Of a stretch of 64,000 bases of DNA, positions 20,281 to 29,536 are shown in pieces (position 1 is the first letter of the stretch; each line of letters opens with the position of its first letter). The stretch is from Winogradskyella endarachnes. GTDB taxonomy: Bacteria; Bacteroidota; Bacteroidia; Flavobacteriales; Flavobacteriaceae. The stretch lies in assembly GCF_009741275.1 (NCBI RefSeq), contig NZ_WOWS01000004.1:186001-250000 (forward strand), read 5' to 3'. The notes below the pieces were generated by a model. That model worked only from the letters and a program-made list of their open reading frames with translations. It was not told where the DNA came from and did not search any database. The position numbers and the translations under genes are program-made.

Positions 20281-21276
20281 TTGGTTAAAATAGGCGACAT
20301 AGAATTACCAGATTTCCCTTTGCTTTTAGCACCAATGGAAGATGTTAGTGATCCTCCATTTAGAGCGTTGTGCAAGGAGCAAGGCGCAGATGTAGTATAC
20401 ACAGAGTTTATATCTAGTGAAGGATTAATAAGAGACGCAGCAAAAAGCGTAATGAAATTAGATATCTACGAAAAAGAACGACCAGTTGGTATACAAATTT
20501 TTGGCGCTAACATGGAAAGCATGCTCAAAACCATTGACATTGTAGAAAAATCTAAGCCAGATATTATAGATATTAATTTTGGTTGTCCTGTTAAAAAAGT
20601 AGTTTCAAAAGGTGCAGGAGCAGGTATTTTAAAAGATATCTGTTTAATGGAGCAACTCACTGCAGAAATGGTAAAACGAACCAATTTACCTGTTACTGTA
20701 AAAACGCGTTTAGGTTGGGATCACAATTCTATTAAAATTGTAGAGGTTGCAGAACGCTTACAAGATGTTGGTTGTGCTGCCATTTCAATTCATGGAAGAA
20801 CCAGAGCCCAAATGTATAAAGGCGATGCCGATTGGAAACCTATTGCAGAGGTAAAGAATAATCCACGAATGCACATCCCAGTTTTTGGAAATGGTGATGT
20901 AAACTCACCAGAAAGAGCTGCAGAAATGAGAGATTCTTACGGATTAGATGGCGCAATGATTGGAAGAGCTTCTATAGGAAACCCTTGGTTTTTTAAACAA
21001 GTAAAACACTTTTTTGAAACAGGAGAGCATTTAGCACCTATTTCAATGCCAGAACGTGTAGATGCTGCTAGACGTCATCTTAAAATGGCAATAGATTGGA
21101 AAGGGGAGACCTTAGGTGTTTTTGAAACCAGAAGACATTACACCAACTATTTTAGAGGAATTCCACACTTTAAAGAATACCGCATGAAAATGGTAACTAG
21201 CGATGACTCTAAAGATGTATTTGCAGCTTTTGATGAGGTTTTAGAAAAGTTTGCCGATCATCAGTTTACGTCTTAA
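20281..21276 (+). CDS. dusB: tRNA-dihydrouridine synthase B
   Basis: A 331-residue FMN enzyme that reduces uridines in the tRNA D-loop. Landmarks: LLLAPMEDVSDPPFR at the N-terminus, catalytic C102 in DINFGCPVKKV, the substrate-binding IHGRTRAQMYKG, and the FMN-phosphate stretch GNGDV ... GAMIGRASIGNPW. Length and motifs match DusB. The start is a TTG at 20281: there is no in-frame ATG nearby and the conserved N-terminus VKIGDIELPDF begins directly after it. Confidence 0.95.
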   Translation: MVKIGDIELPDFPLLLAPMEDVSDPPFRALCKEQGADVVYTEFISSEGLIRDAAKSVMKLDIYEKERPVGIQIFGANMESMLKTIDIVEKSKPDIIDINFGCPVKKVVSKGAGAGILKDICLMEQLTAEMVKRTNLPVTVKTRLGWDHNSIKIVEVAERLQDVGCAAISIHGRTRAQMYKGDADWKPIAEVKNNPRMHIPVFGNGDVNSPERAAEMRDSYGLDGAMIGRASIGNPWFFKQVKHFFETGEHLAPISMPERVDAARRHLKMAIDWKGETLGVFETRRHYTNYFRGIPHFKEYRMKMVTSDDSKDVFAAFDEVLEKFADHQFTS

Positions 21277-21345
21277 TACTGCTTAAGTTTCAAAGTTGAA
21301 GAGTTAATCTAGTTAATTCGTTTAGTTTTAAAGTCTGTTTTAACT

Positions 21346-22548
21346 TTAGCTTTTAATTAAGCTTGGTGTAATACGTTGCGATGCAATTTTAGAAGCTACA
21401 ATTCCTAAGATAAAAATGGTTGCTAAAACTACCAAAACATTAAAGGCATTAAGACGAACAGGGTAGGCCAAATCTGGTGTAAGCATAACTAGATCAAAGC
21501 TTTGTTGTAAAAACACTATTATTAAACCAATGGTAACACCAATTAGACCACTTACAATAGTCATTAAACTGCCTTGAAGAAAAAAGATAGATTTAATAGT
21601 TTTTGATTCGGTACCAAGATTAAAAAGTGTATTCAGTGATTTCTTTTTATCTAAAATCATCATAATAATAGCACCAATTACGTTGAATAAGGCTATAATA
21701 ATTACTAAGGTAAAGATGAGGTAGATAGCAAGATTTTCGGTATTCAACATTTTATAGAGCGCATCATTAAGTTCTGCTCTATTTTTTATATTAAATTTTG
21801 TTCCGAAAGTTGTTTCAAGCTGAGTTCTAATAGCGTTTTCGTCTGTATTAGGTTCTAATTTAATTTCAATAGCTGTTAATTGTGCATCAGAATAATTTAG
21901 TAATTGCTTGGCCAATTCAATATCAGAAAATATGTATTTGTTATTCAATTCTTCATTTATTTGAAATAAACCAACATTATTAACAAAAACTGAGTTGTAA
22001 TAGCCTTTTGGTGTACTTGCTTGTCCAACACCTGCTTTTGGTACATATAACGATAAAGGCTGAAGGTAATTTATAATTCCAAAAGAAAGGTTATTAGAAA
22101 TTCCCCAACCAGAAACCACATCATTACTTCCGGGAGTAATCCAACCTCCTTTAGTTACCATTGAATCTATATTGGTTACATTTAAATAATTGGCATCAAC
22201 ACCTTTTAAAGTGGCAACAAGGTTTTTGTTATCAGATTTAATAAAAATGCGTTCTTCTATAATTTTAGAATAAGAATTAATTCCGTTAATATTCTGCAAT
22301 GCTCGCGCATCATCTTCTTGCCATTGAAATGATTTTCCTTCTGTAGGAAATAATTTTAAATCTGGGTCTACAAATGAGGAATATTGTAAGCTAAAATCCT
22401 TTAAACCAGCAAAAACAGACAATACAATTAATAATGCTGCAGATGCAATTATAACGCCTCCAGAAGCAATTAACGTCATTATATTAATGGCATTATTACT
22501 GCTTTTAGAAAACAAATATCGTTTTGCTATATATAAAGGGAAATTCAC
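21346..22548 (-). CDS. FtsX-like ABC permease (LolC/LolE type)
   Basis: A 400-residue inner-membrane permease: one N-terminal span (about residues 20-45), a large periplasmic MacB-like core domain (about 50-260), and three C-terminal spans (about 270-390). This is the 4-span layout of LolC/E, which extracts lipoproteins from the inner membrane with an ATPase partner. No LolD ATPase is adjacent; in flavobacteria it is usually encoded elsewhere. The start is GTG at 22548, immediately after the rbfA stop (TAAGTG), implying translational coupling. Confidence 0.87.
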   Translation of the reverse strand: MNFPLYIAKRYLFSKSSNNAINIMTLIASGGVIIASAALLIVLSVFAGLKDFSLQYSSFVDPDLKLFPTEGKSFQWQEDDARALQNINGINSYSKIIEERIFIKSDNKNLVATLKGVDANYLNVTNIDSMVTKGGWITPGSNDVVSGWGISNNLSFGIINYLQPLSLYVPKAGVGQASTPKGYYNSVFVNNVGLFQINEELNNKYIFSDIELAKQLLNYSDAQLTAIEIKLEPNTDENAIRTQLETTFGTKFNIKNRAELNDALYKMLNTENLAIYLIFTLVIIIALFNVIGAIIMMILDKKKSLNTLFNLGTESKTIKSIFFLQGSLMTIVSGLIGVTIGLIIVFLQQSFDLVMLTPDLAYPVRLNAFNVLVVLATIFILGIVASKIASQRITPSLIKS

Positions 22549-22947
22549 TTAAGATTTTTTGCGCTTATCTAATAAATCTGGATTTTCTAATGGGTTATCT
22601 TCACCTTTTAAAGAACGCTCTATGCCATCAATATATTCTAAAGAATCATCAATAAAAAACTCTAGTTGTGGCATACGTCTAAGTTGATGACGTGTACGTT
22701 GAGATAACTCATGCCTAATAAGTGGTTTGTTAGATTTAATTCCTTCTAATAAACTTTGGGCTTCTTTATTAGGGAAAATACTAAGATATACCTTTGCAAC
22801 AGATAAGTCTGTTGTAACATTAACTTTACTTACTGAAATAATTACACCACGCAAGCCACCATCCGTTGCTGCTTTTTGTAATACTTGTGCTAAATCTTGT
22901 TGAAGGATTCCTCCTATTTTTTTCTGTCTCTGTGTAAATTCTTCCAT
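22549..22947 (-). CDS. rbfA: Ribosome-binding factor A
   Basis: A 132-residue KH-fold protein that matures the 30S subunit (5' end of 16S rRNA). The family pattern is clear: an N-terminal helix with QRQKKIGGILQQDLAQVL, a central V-S-V-N-V-T strand, and the C-terminal RHQLRRMPQLEFFIDDSLEY motif. It lies directly upstream of the permease gene with no gap; this pairing is common in Flavobacteriaceae. Confidence 0.95.
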   Translation of the reverse strand: MEEFTQRQKKIGGILQQDLAQVLQKAATDGGLRGVIISVSKVNVTTDLSVAKVYLSIFPNKEAQSLLEGIKSNKPLIRHELSQRTRHQLRRMPQLEFFIDDSLEYIDGIERSLKGEDNPLENPDLLDKRKKS

Positions 22948-23080
22948 AATCCTATTCTAACTAAACTTCTGCAAAAGTAGATGATATTTAAGGATTATCT
23001 TATTTTTGATGGTAGAATTTGATTTTATGCCTCAATTACACTAAAAATTTAATAACAGAACTGTTTTTGCAGAATTAAAG

Positions 23081-23485
23081 ATGAAAAAAATTGAACATAT
23101 AGGTATTGCTGTTAAAGATTTAGAACATTCTAATCAGTTGTTTAAATCCTTATTTGGAGAAAAATACTATAAAATTGAAGATGTAGAAAGCGAAGGTGTA
23201 AAAACATCATTTTTTAAATGCGGACCTAATAAAATTGAATTGCTTCAGGCAACAACAGAGGACAGTCCTATTGCTAAGTTTGTTGAAAAAAAAGGGGAAG
23301 GTATACACCACATAGCATTTGCGGTAGATGATATAGAAGCCGAAATAAAACGATTAACCAACGAAGGCTTTACCATGATCCATAAAGCACCCAAAAAAGG
23401 TGCGGATCATAAATTAATTGCTTTTTTACATCCAAAATCAACAAATGGCGTTCTTATAGAGTTGTGCCAAGAGATAAACAAATAA
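23081..23485 (+). CDS. mce: Methylmalonyl-CoA epimerase
   Basis: A 134-residue vicinal-oxygen-chelate enzyme interconverting the (R) and (S) forms of methylmalonyl-CoA in propionate/succinate metabolism. The metal ligands are in HIGIAVKD (residue 6), HHIAFAVDD and LIELCQ. The length is typical. The mutase genes are not in the window. Confidence 0.92.
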   Translation: MKKIEHIGIAVKDLEHSNQLFKSLFGEKYYKIEDVESEGVKTSFFKCGPNKIELLQATTEDSPIAKFVEKKGEGIHHIAFAVDDIEAEIKRLTNEGFTMIHKAPKKGADHKLIAFLHPKSTNGVLIELCQEINK

Positions 23486-23491
23486 AATTTC

Positions 23492-23522
23492 TTGTAGAGT
23501 ATTAAAATATGTAGTAATATTG
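23492..23522 (+). promoter_or_regulatory. Probable tRNA promoter
   Basis: TTG (23492-23494), 20-bp spacer, then TAATATTG (23515-23522), one base off the Bacteroidota -7 consensus TAnnTTTG. It lies 46 bp before the tRNA 5' end and just after the mce stop. Confidence 0.4.
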
Positions 23523-23567
23523 CACACTCTTTTAAAATAAGAGATAAAATTAACAGCAATGTTAATT

Positions 23568-23641
23568 GGTCCCATAGCTCAGTTGGTTAGAGCACCTGAC
23601 TCATAATCAGGTGGTCCTTGGTTCGAGCCCAAGTGGGACCA
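23568..23641 (+). tRNA. tRNA with CAU anticodon (Ile2 favoured, Met possible)
   Basis: All stems fold over 74 nt: acceptor GGTCCCA/TGGGACC, D-arm GCTC/GAGC, anticodon arm CCTGA-CTCATAA-TCAGG, 5-nt variable loop, T-arm CTTGG-TTCGAGC-CCAAG, discriminator A; the CCA end is not encoded. The CAU anticodon can belong to Met or to Ile2 (lysidine-modified). The acceptor pairs C4-G69 and C5-G68 match determinants for the lysidine enzyme in E. coli Ile2, so Ile2 is favoured, but this is an inference. Confidence 0.95.
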
Positions 23642-23648
23642 CAACTTC

Positions 23649-23675
23649 AAGCCAAACTTTTGTTTGGCTTTTTTT
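23649..23675 (+). terminator. tRNA terminator
   Basis: AAGCCAAAC-TTTT-GTTTGGCTT hairpin followed by a T-run, 7 bp after the tRNA. Confidence 0.9.
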
Positions 23676-23941
23676 GTGCCTTGATGTTGTCTCTAAATAA
23701 AATATAATTACTTATTCACTCTTAATTTCTCAGTACTTTTTGTTCTTTAATAATAACATAATTTACGCTAAGCACTGTAAACATGCGTGTTTATAGGGTT
23801 TATGCAACAAATGTATTAATGTTCGCATCATTAGTTTTACTGTAAAGTTTTCATTTCATATAGATTTACTTTCACTAAGAGTTTAATCTTATTCTCATTT
23901 AGAATTAGATTATTTTAAACCTAATTAACTAAATATTTTAT

Positions 23942-26167
23942 ATGAATTTTGTTACTAAATATTGCAAAATAGCATCTTGCTTTTCCTTAATAGTTTTATT
24001 TCTAAATTGTGAACAAAAAGACTCTAAAACGTTAGATAGTAAAGTTTCAGATTATAATAATGAAATTGAAGCTAAAATAGACTCTATAATCCCATTATTA
24101 ACCTTAGAAGAAAAAGTGGAAATGTGCCATGCGCAGTCAAAATTTAGTACAAAAGGGGTTGAGCGTTTGGGTATACCAGAAATTTGGATGGCAGACGGAC
24201 CACATGGTGTAAGAGCTGAGGTGAGTTGGGACGATTGGGCTTATGCTGGTTGGACAAATGATTCCATTACCGCGTTTCCTGCTTTAACGTGTTTAGCGTC
24301 TACCTTTAATCCAGAACTTGCTAATAATTATGGGTTTAGTTTAGGAGAAGAAGCGCGTTACAGAAAAAAAGATATCATTTTAGGACCAGGAGTAAACATT
24401 TATAGAACACCTATGAATGGTCGTAATTTTGAATATATGGGTGAAGATCCATTTTTAGCATCTACTATGGTTGTACCGTATGTAAAAGGTTTACAATCTA
24501 CAGGTGTTGCAGCATGTATAAAACATTTTGCACTTAATAATCAAGAACGTTGGAGAGATAAAGTAGATGTTTACGTAAGTGATCGTGCCTTACACGAAAT
24601 ATATTTACCAGCTTTTAAAGCTGCAGTTACCGAAGCAGATGTTTGGGCGATAATGGGAGCTTACAATAAGTTTAGAGGTCAGTATACAACACATCACGAG
24701 TTGTTAACCAAGAAAATTTTAAAAGGCGATTGGGCGTATGATGGTGTTGTTATTAGTGATTGGAGTTCTGCACACTCTACAGACGAAGCTGCTAATTTTG
24801 GTCTAGATTTAGAAATGGGAACTGGTACGGATGGCTTAGGGTTAACAACGGCTAACCATTATAGTCAATATTACTTGGCTACACCGTTTTTAAATAAGCT
24901 GAAATCAGGGGAAATTGCAGAATCTGTGGTAGACGAAAAAGTAAGACGTATACTAAGATTAATGTATCGCACTAATATGAGCGAAAACCGTCTTGTGGGT
25001 CGTGCAAATACTAAAGCGCATCATAATGTGGCAAGAAAAATAGCAACAGAAGGTATTGTATTATTAAAAAACGATAACAATTTCTTTCCAATAGAAGATA
25101 AAAAAGGCTTAAGCATAGCTGTAATTGGTGAAAACGCAACACGATCAATGACCGCTGGTGGTGGATCTTCAGAATTAAAACCTAAATTCGAAATTTCTCC
25201 ACTTCAAGGTTTACAAGAACGCTATAAAAATGCGACCATTACGCATGCTTTGGGTTATCATTCTGGTAAATCAGTTTACGATGAAATTATTCCGTCTACC
25301 TACAATGCAGACTCTTTAAAGTTGCAAGCAATAGAAGTTGCTAAAGCAGCTGATATTGTGCTGTTTGTTGGTGGTTTAACTAAAAGTCATTTACAAGATT
25401 GCGAAGGTGATGACAGAAGACAATATAACTTACCATTTGGCCAAGAGGAATTATTAAGTGCTATTAAAGCAGTAAATAAAAACGTAGGTTTTGTTTTGGT
25501 TACAGGTAATGCTGTTGAAATGGAGTGGTTAAATCAGGTCAATGGTGTTATTCAAACATGGTATTTAGGCTCTATGGCAGGTCATGCTATTGCAGATGTT
25601 ATTAGTGGAGACGTAAATCCTTCTGGTAAATTACCATTTTCATTTCCTAAAAAAATAGAAGATAATGCTGCTATGTCTTTTGGTGAAACGTCTTATCCTG
25701 GTGTTGATTTAAAACAAGAATATAAAGAAGATATTTTAGTAGGTTACCGTTGGCACGATACTAAAAATATTGAACCTCAATATGCCTTTGGTTACGGAAT
25801 GTCTTATACCAATTTTGAGTTTAAAGATATCGCTGTAGATAAGGATAGTTATACTAAGGATGAAAACATAAAGATATCTTGTCAAGTATCTAACACCGGA
25901 AATCGTGAAGGTGCAGAGGTTGTGCAAGTGTATATAGGTAAAACTAATTCTAAAGTAAAACGTGCTTTAAAAGAACTTAAAGGCTTTTCTAAAGTGAATT
26001 TAGAGAAAGGAACATCTGAAACTATTGAAGTGTCTATAGATGTAAATAAACTTGCTTTTTATGACGAATCAATTTCAGATTGGAATTTAGAAAAAGGAGA
26101 TTACACGGTTTATGTTGGTAACGCCTCTAATAACATTTTTGAAACGTTAAAAATTAATATTCAGTAA
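23942..26167 (+). CDS. GH3 beta-glucosidase-type glycosidase lipoprotein
   Basis: A 741-residue glycoside hydrolase family 3 enzyme, lipid-anchored (lipobox FLNC, C23). It has the TIM-barrel domain (about 40-350) with nucleophile D273 in VVISDWSSAHS and the KHF substrate site (IKHFALNN). The alpha/beta sandwich domain follows (about 360-580, with TAGGGSSELKP), and a fibronectin-III-like domain ends the protein (REGAEVVQVYIG). This is the layout of enzymes releasing beta-linked glucose (or xylose) from oligosaccharides. It begins the plus-strand run of the utilisation locus. Exact linkage specificity cannot be read from the sequence. Confidence 0.92.
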   Translation: MNFVTKYCKIASCFSLIVLFLNCEQKDSKTLDSKVSDYNNEIEAKIDSIIPLLTLEEKVEMCHAQSKFSTKGVERLGIPEIWMADGPHGVRAEVSWDDWAYAGWTNDSITAFPALTCLASTFNPELANNYGFSLGEEARYRKKDIILGPGVNIYRTPMNGRNFEYMGEDPFLASTMVVPYVKGLQSTGVAACIKHFALNNQERWRDKVDVYVSDRALHEIYLPAFKAAVTEADVWAIMGAYNKFRGQYTTHHELLTKKILKGDWAYDGVVISDWSSAHSTDEAANFGLDLEMGTGTDGLGLTTANHYSQYYLATPFLNKLKSGEIAESVVDEKVRRILRLMYRTNMSENRLVGRANTKAHHNVARKIATEGIVLLKNDNNFFPIEDKKGLSIAVIGENATRSMTAGGGSSELKPKFEISPLQGLQERYKNATITHALGYHSGKSVYDEIIPSTYNADSLKLQAIEVAKAADIVLFVGGLTKSHLQDCEGDDRRQYNLPFGQEELLSAIKAVNKNVGFVLVTGNAVEMEWLNQVNGVIQTWYLGSMAGHAIADVISGDVNPSGKLPFSFPKKIEDNAAMSFGETSYPGVDLKQEYKEDILVGYRWHDTKNIEPQYAFGYGMSYTNFEFKDIAVDKDSYTKDENIKISCQVSNTGNREGAEVVQVYIGKTNSKVKRALKELKGFSKVNLEKGTSETIEVSIDVNKLAFYDESISDWNLEKGDYTVYVGNASNNIFETLKINIQ

Positions 26168-26274
26168 GTTATTTCTAAGTTGATATTTTAAATAATCGTA
26201 AACCTTTTTGTTTCGTGGTTTCGGTTTAATTTTACTTTATAAATAACTATTAATAACCTTAATAATTTCGTTAT

Positions 26275-27234
26275 ATGCTAAAATATGTTCTCTGTGCTAT
26301 TGTATCCATAACATTAATAAGCTGTGGAATTACAAATGATACGTTGAGTACTACAGAAGAAAATAAGGTAACATTAGCCTATCTAACAAAAGCAAAATTA
26401 GGAGAAGGTGCCATTTGGAATGATAAAACAAAAGAACTCTATTGGATAGATATAGAAGGAAAGTCCTTAAATATTTATAATCCAAAAACTAATATTAATA
26501 AGGTTTTAAAAACACCATCTCGAGTTGGGACGGTTGTACCAAAAAATAAGACTGAAGCTTTAGTAGCCTTAGAAGATGGTATACATACCATAAATTTAAA
26601 AACAGGATCAACATCTTTGTTTTTAAATATGAAAGATGACTTAAAAGGAAAACGACTTAATGATGGGAAATGTGATCCTTCAGGAAGATTTTGGGTGGGT
26701 TCAATGCACTTTAACCAAACCAAAGGAGAAGCTAAACTTTTTTGTGTCACTAACAAACCAGAGTTAGAAACCAAAATAGATAGTGTTACTATTTCTAACG
26801 GCATTGTATGGACATCAGATAAGCAAACCATGTATTATATAGACACACCAACATCACAAATAAAAGCCTACGATTTTAATAATGACACTGGTGCAATATC
26901 TAATGAAAGAATAGCTGTTGAAATACCCGAAGAGTTAGGATATCCTGATGGAATGACTATAGATAAAGAAGATATGCTTTGGGTTGGCATGTGGAATGGA
27001 AATGCTGTTATTCGCTTTAACCCAAATACAGGTAAAGTACTTAAACGTATAGAAGTTCCGGCTCATAATATTACATCTTGTGCTTTTGGAGGCGACAATT
27101 TAGAGATTCTTTTTATTACCTCAGCACGTGTAGATATGACCGTAGAAGAATTAGAAAATTATCCGCTAGCAGGTTCCATATTTAAAGTTGTTCCTGGAGT
27201 TAAAGGCGTGAAAAGTAATTTTTTTAAAAATTGA
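26275..27234 (+). CDS. SMP-30/gluconolactonase/LRE-like lipoprotein
   Basis: A 319-residue six-bladed propeller, lipid-anchored (lipobox LISC, C17). The metal-binding residues of the SMP-30/gluconolactonase family are present: E44 in GEGAIW, an Asn in SNGIVW, and the Asp in PDGMTID; the NDGKCDPSGRFWVGSM block is also typical. Family members hydrolyse aldonolactones such as gluconolactone. It sits between two GH3 genes and before a GntP permease, fitting a role in opening a sugar lactone. The natural substrate is inferred from position. Confidence 0.85.
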   Translation: MLKYVLCAIVSITLISCGITNDTLSTTEENKVTLAYLTKAKLGEGAIWNDKTKELYWIDIEGKSLNIYNPKTNINKVLKTPSRVGTVVPKNKTEALVALEDGIHTINLKTGSTSLFLNMKDDLKGKRLNDGKCDPSGRFWVGSMHFNQTKGEAKLFCVTNKPELETKIDSVTISNGIVWTSDKQTMYYIDTPTSQIKAYDFNNDTGAISNERIAVEIPEELGYPDGMTIDKEDMLWVGMWNGNAVIRFNPNTGKVLKRIEVPAHNITSCAFGGDNLEILFITSARVDMTVEELENYPLAGSIFKVVPGVKGVKSNFFKN

Positions 27235-27263
27235 TTAACAATCCAAGTACATATAAATCAACT

Positions 27264-29534
27264 ATGAAATTATCACTAAAAACCTTAACCTTATTATTCA
27301 TTTTTATTTGTTTTTCGGCTTGTTCTAATAAAGAATCACAAAGCGAATCGAGAAGCTCTGAAGAAGATAAGATAGAATCTCAAATCGAAGACATTCTATC
27401 TAAAATGACGCTTCAAGAAAAAATCGGACAAACCAATTTAAGGGGAACGTCGAGTAGAGTAAAAGGTGAATTACCAGAAGAACTAAAGACCGCAGTTAGA
27501 AACGGAGAAATTGGTGCCTTTTTAAACGTTATGAATTTAGATTATGTAAAAGAATTACAACGTATTGCCGTAGAAGAAAGTCCAAATGGTATTCCGTTAA
27601 TTTTTGCAAGAGATGTCATTCATGGTTTTAAGACGGTTTTTCCAATTCCATTAGGTATGGCCGCATCTTGGGATGCTGAGGTGGCTAGAAAATCTTCAGA
27701 AATTGCTGCTTTTGAGGCTAGTTCTGCTGGTATTAGATGGACCTTTGCACCTATGTTAGATATTGCTAGAGATAGTCGTTGGGGACGCATAGCAGAATCA
27801 CCAGGTGAGGACCCTTATTTAGCTTCTATTTTGGGTAAAGCTTATATAGAAGGTTTTCAAAGTGATGATTTAAGCAATCCAACAACAATGGCGGCATGTG
27901 CAAAACACTATATTGGTTATGGAGCAGCCATTGGAGGAAGAGATTATAACACTGTAAACATATCTGAACCCTTATTAAGAAACGTATATTTACCGCCTTT
28001 TAAGTCTGCTTTAGATGCAGGTGCGGCAACCGTAATGAGTTCTTTTAATGAAATTAATGGAATACCAGCCACAGGAAACGAGTACCTATTAAAAGATGTG
28101 TTAAGAGACGAACTAAATTTTGATGGTTTTGTAGTAAGCGATTGGGACTCTACAAAAGAAATGATTGCACATGGCTATGCACGAGATGATAAACATGCAG
28201 CAGAATTATCAGCTAATGCAGGTTTAGATATGGAAATGAATAGTAAAGTCTACGAAAACCATTTAAAAGAATTAATTGATGAAGGTAAAGTCTCTTTGAA
28301 GCAATTAGATGAATTTGTAAAGCATATTCTTCGTATAAAATTAAGATTAAATCTTTTTGAAAAGCCGTATATACCAGAAAATCATACGGGTAATTTATAT
28401 GCAGAAGCACATTTAAAAGAAGCTAAAAAAGCTGCTGTTAAAAGTACAGTTTTACTTAAAAATGAATCCATATTACCATTGGCTAAAGATACAAAAGTTG
28501 CTGTAATTGGACCATTGGCAAACAAACCTCACGAGCAACTAGGCACATGGACTTTTGATGGTGATAAAACGCATACTGTAACACCTGTTGATGCTTTTAA
28601 AAAATCGGAAGTTAACTTTCAATTTGTTGAAGGTTTAACCTACAGTAGAGATAAAAGTACAAATGGATTTGAAGAAGCTATTAAAGCAGTTAATAACGCA
28701 GATGTTATTTTGTTTTTTGGAGGTGAAGAAGCTATTCTTTCTGGTGAAGCACACAGCAGAGCAAACATAGATTTACCTGGTGCTCAAACAGAATTACTGA
28801 AAGCCTTAGCCCAAACAGGCAAACCTATTGTACTTATAATTATGGCTGGTAGACCAATAACCATTACTAATATTATAGATGATGTAGATGCTGTATTAAT
28901 GGCATGGCATCCAGGTACAATGGGAGGAGAGGCTTTACATGATATTATTTTTGGAAGGAGTGAACCACAAGGAAGATTACCAGTATCTTGGCCAAAAGCA
29001 GCTGGACAATTACCATATTTTTACAATCATAAAAATACTGGCAGACCAGCAGAGGTAGATCAATTTGTACAAATGGATAGTATTCCTATTGGTGTATGGC
29101 AGAGTTCTCTGGGTAACGATTCTCATTATTTAGATATAGGTTATACACCTCATTTTCCATTTGGTTATGGTTTATCTTATACGGATTTTGAATATGAAGA
29201 TATTTCAGTTTCAAAAGATACGATTAGTTTTAATGAAGACATTACAATTAAAGCCTACGTAAAAAATACAGGTAAGACCTCTGGAAAAGAAATAGTTCAA
29301 TTATACATACAAGATGTAGTAGGAAGTATTACCAGACCAATAAGAGAATTAAAAGGATTTAAGCATGTGTCATTAAAACCAGGAGAAATAAAAGAAGTCT
29401 CATTTACTATAAGTTCGGTAGATTTAAAGTTTACAAATTCTAAATTAATAAACAATGCGGAAGAAGGTGCATTTAATGTTTGGATAGCACCAAACGCAGC
29501 TTCAGGTTTAAAAACGTCCTTTTATTTGAAGTAG
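27264..29534 (+). CDS. GH3 glycosidase (BglX-like) lipoprotein
   Basis: A 756-residue GH3 enzyme starting at the ATG at 27264. An upstream TTG overlapping the SMP-30 gene would mis-place the signal; the lipobox is CFSAC, C17. Nucleophile D293 lies in FVVSDWDSTKE; the barrel also shows AKHYIGYG and the conserved GEDPY. A C-terminal Fn3-like domain (SGKEIVQLYIQD) follows. The sequence pattern is that of BglX-type periplasmic beta-glucosidases, distinct from the first GH3, so the two enzymes probably attack different linkages or chain ends. It is separated from the permease start by 2 bp. Confidence 0.92.
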   Translation: MKLSLKTLTLLFIFICFSACSNKESQSESRSSEEDKIESQIEDILSKMTLQEKIGQTNLRGTSSRVKGELPEELKTAVRNGEIGAFLNVMNLDYVKELQRIAVEESPNGIPLIFARDVIHGFKTVFPIPLGMAASWDAEVARKSSEIAAFEASSAGIRWTFAPMLDIARDSRWGRIAESPGEDPYLASILGKAYIEGFQSDDLSNPTTMAACAKHYIGYGAAIGGRDYNTVNISEPLLRNVYLPPFKSALDAGAATVMSSFNEINGIPATGNEYLLKDVLRDELNFDGFVVSDWDSTKEMIAHGYARDDKHAAELSANAGLDMEMNSKVYENHLKELIDEGKVSLKQLDEFVKHILRIKLRLNLFEKPYIPENHTGNLYAEAHLKEAKKAAVKSTVLLKNESILPLAKDTKVAVIGPLANKPHEQLGTWTFDGDKTHTVTPVDAFKKSEVNFQFVEGLTYSRDKSTNGFEEAIKAVNNADVILFFGGEEAILSGEAHSRANIDLPGAQTELLKALAQTGKPIVLIIMAGRPITITNIIDDVDAVLMAWHPGTMGGEALHDIIFGRSEPQGRLPVSWPKAAGQLPYFYNHKNTGRPAEVDQFVQMDSIPIGVWQSSLGNDSHYLDIGYTPHFPFGYGLSYTDFEYEDISVSKDTISFNEDITIKAYVKNTGKTSGKEIVQLYIQDVVGSITRPIRELKGFKHVSLKPGEIKEVSFTISSVDLKFTNSKLINNAEEGAFNVWIAPNAASGLKTSFYLK

Positions 29535-29536
29535 TA

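Noticed and set aside
27231-27263. TTG start for the second GH3 gene, overlapping the lactonase gene
   Set aside because: It would place 11 polar residues before the signal peptide; the ATG at 27264 gives a normal lipoprotein signal.
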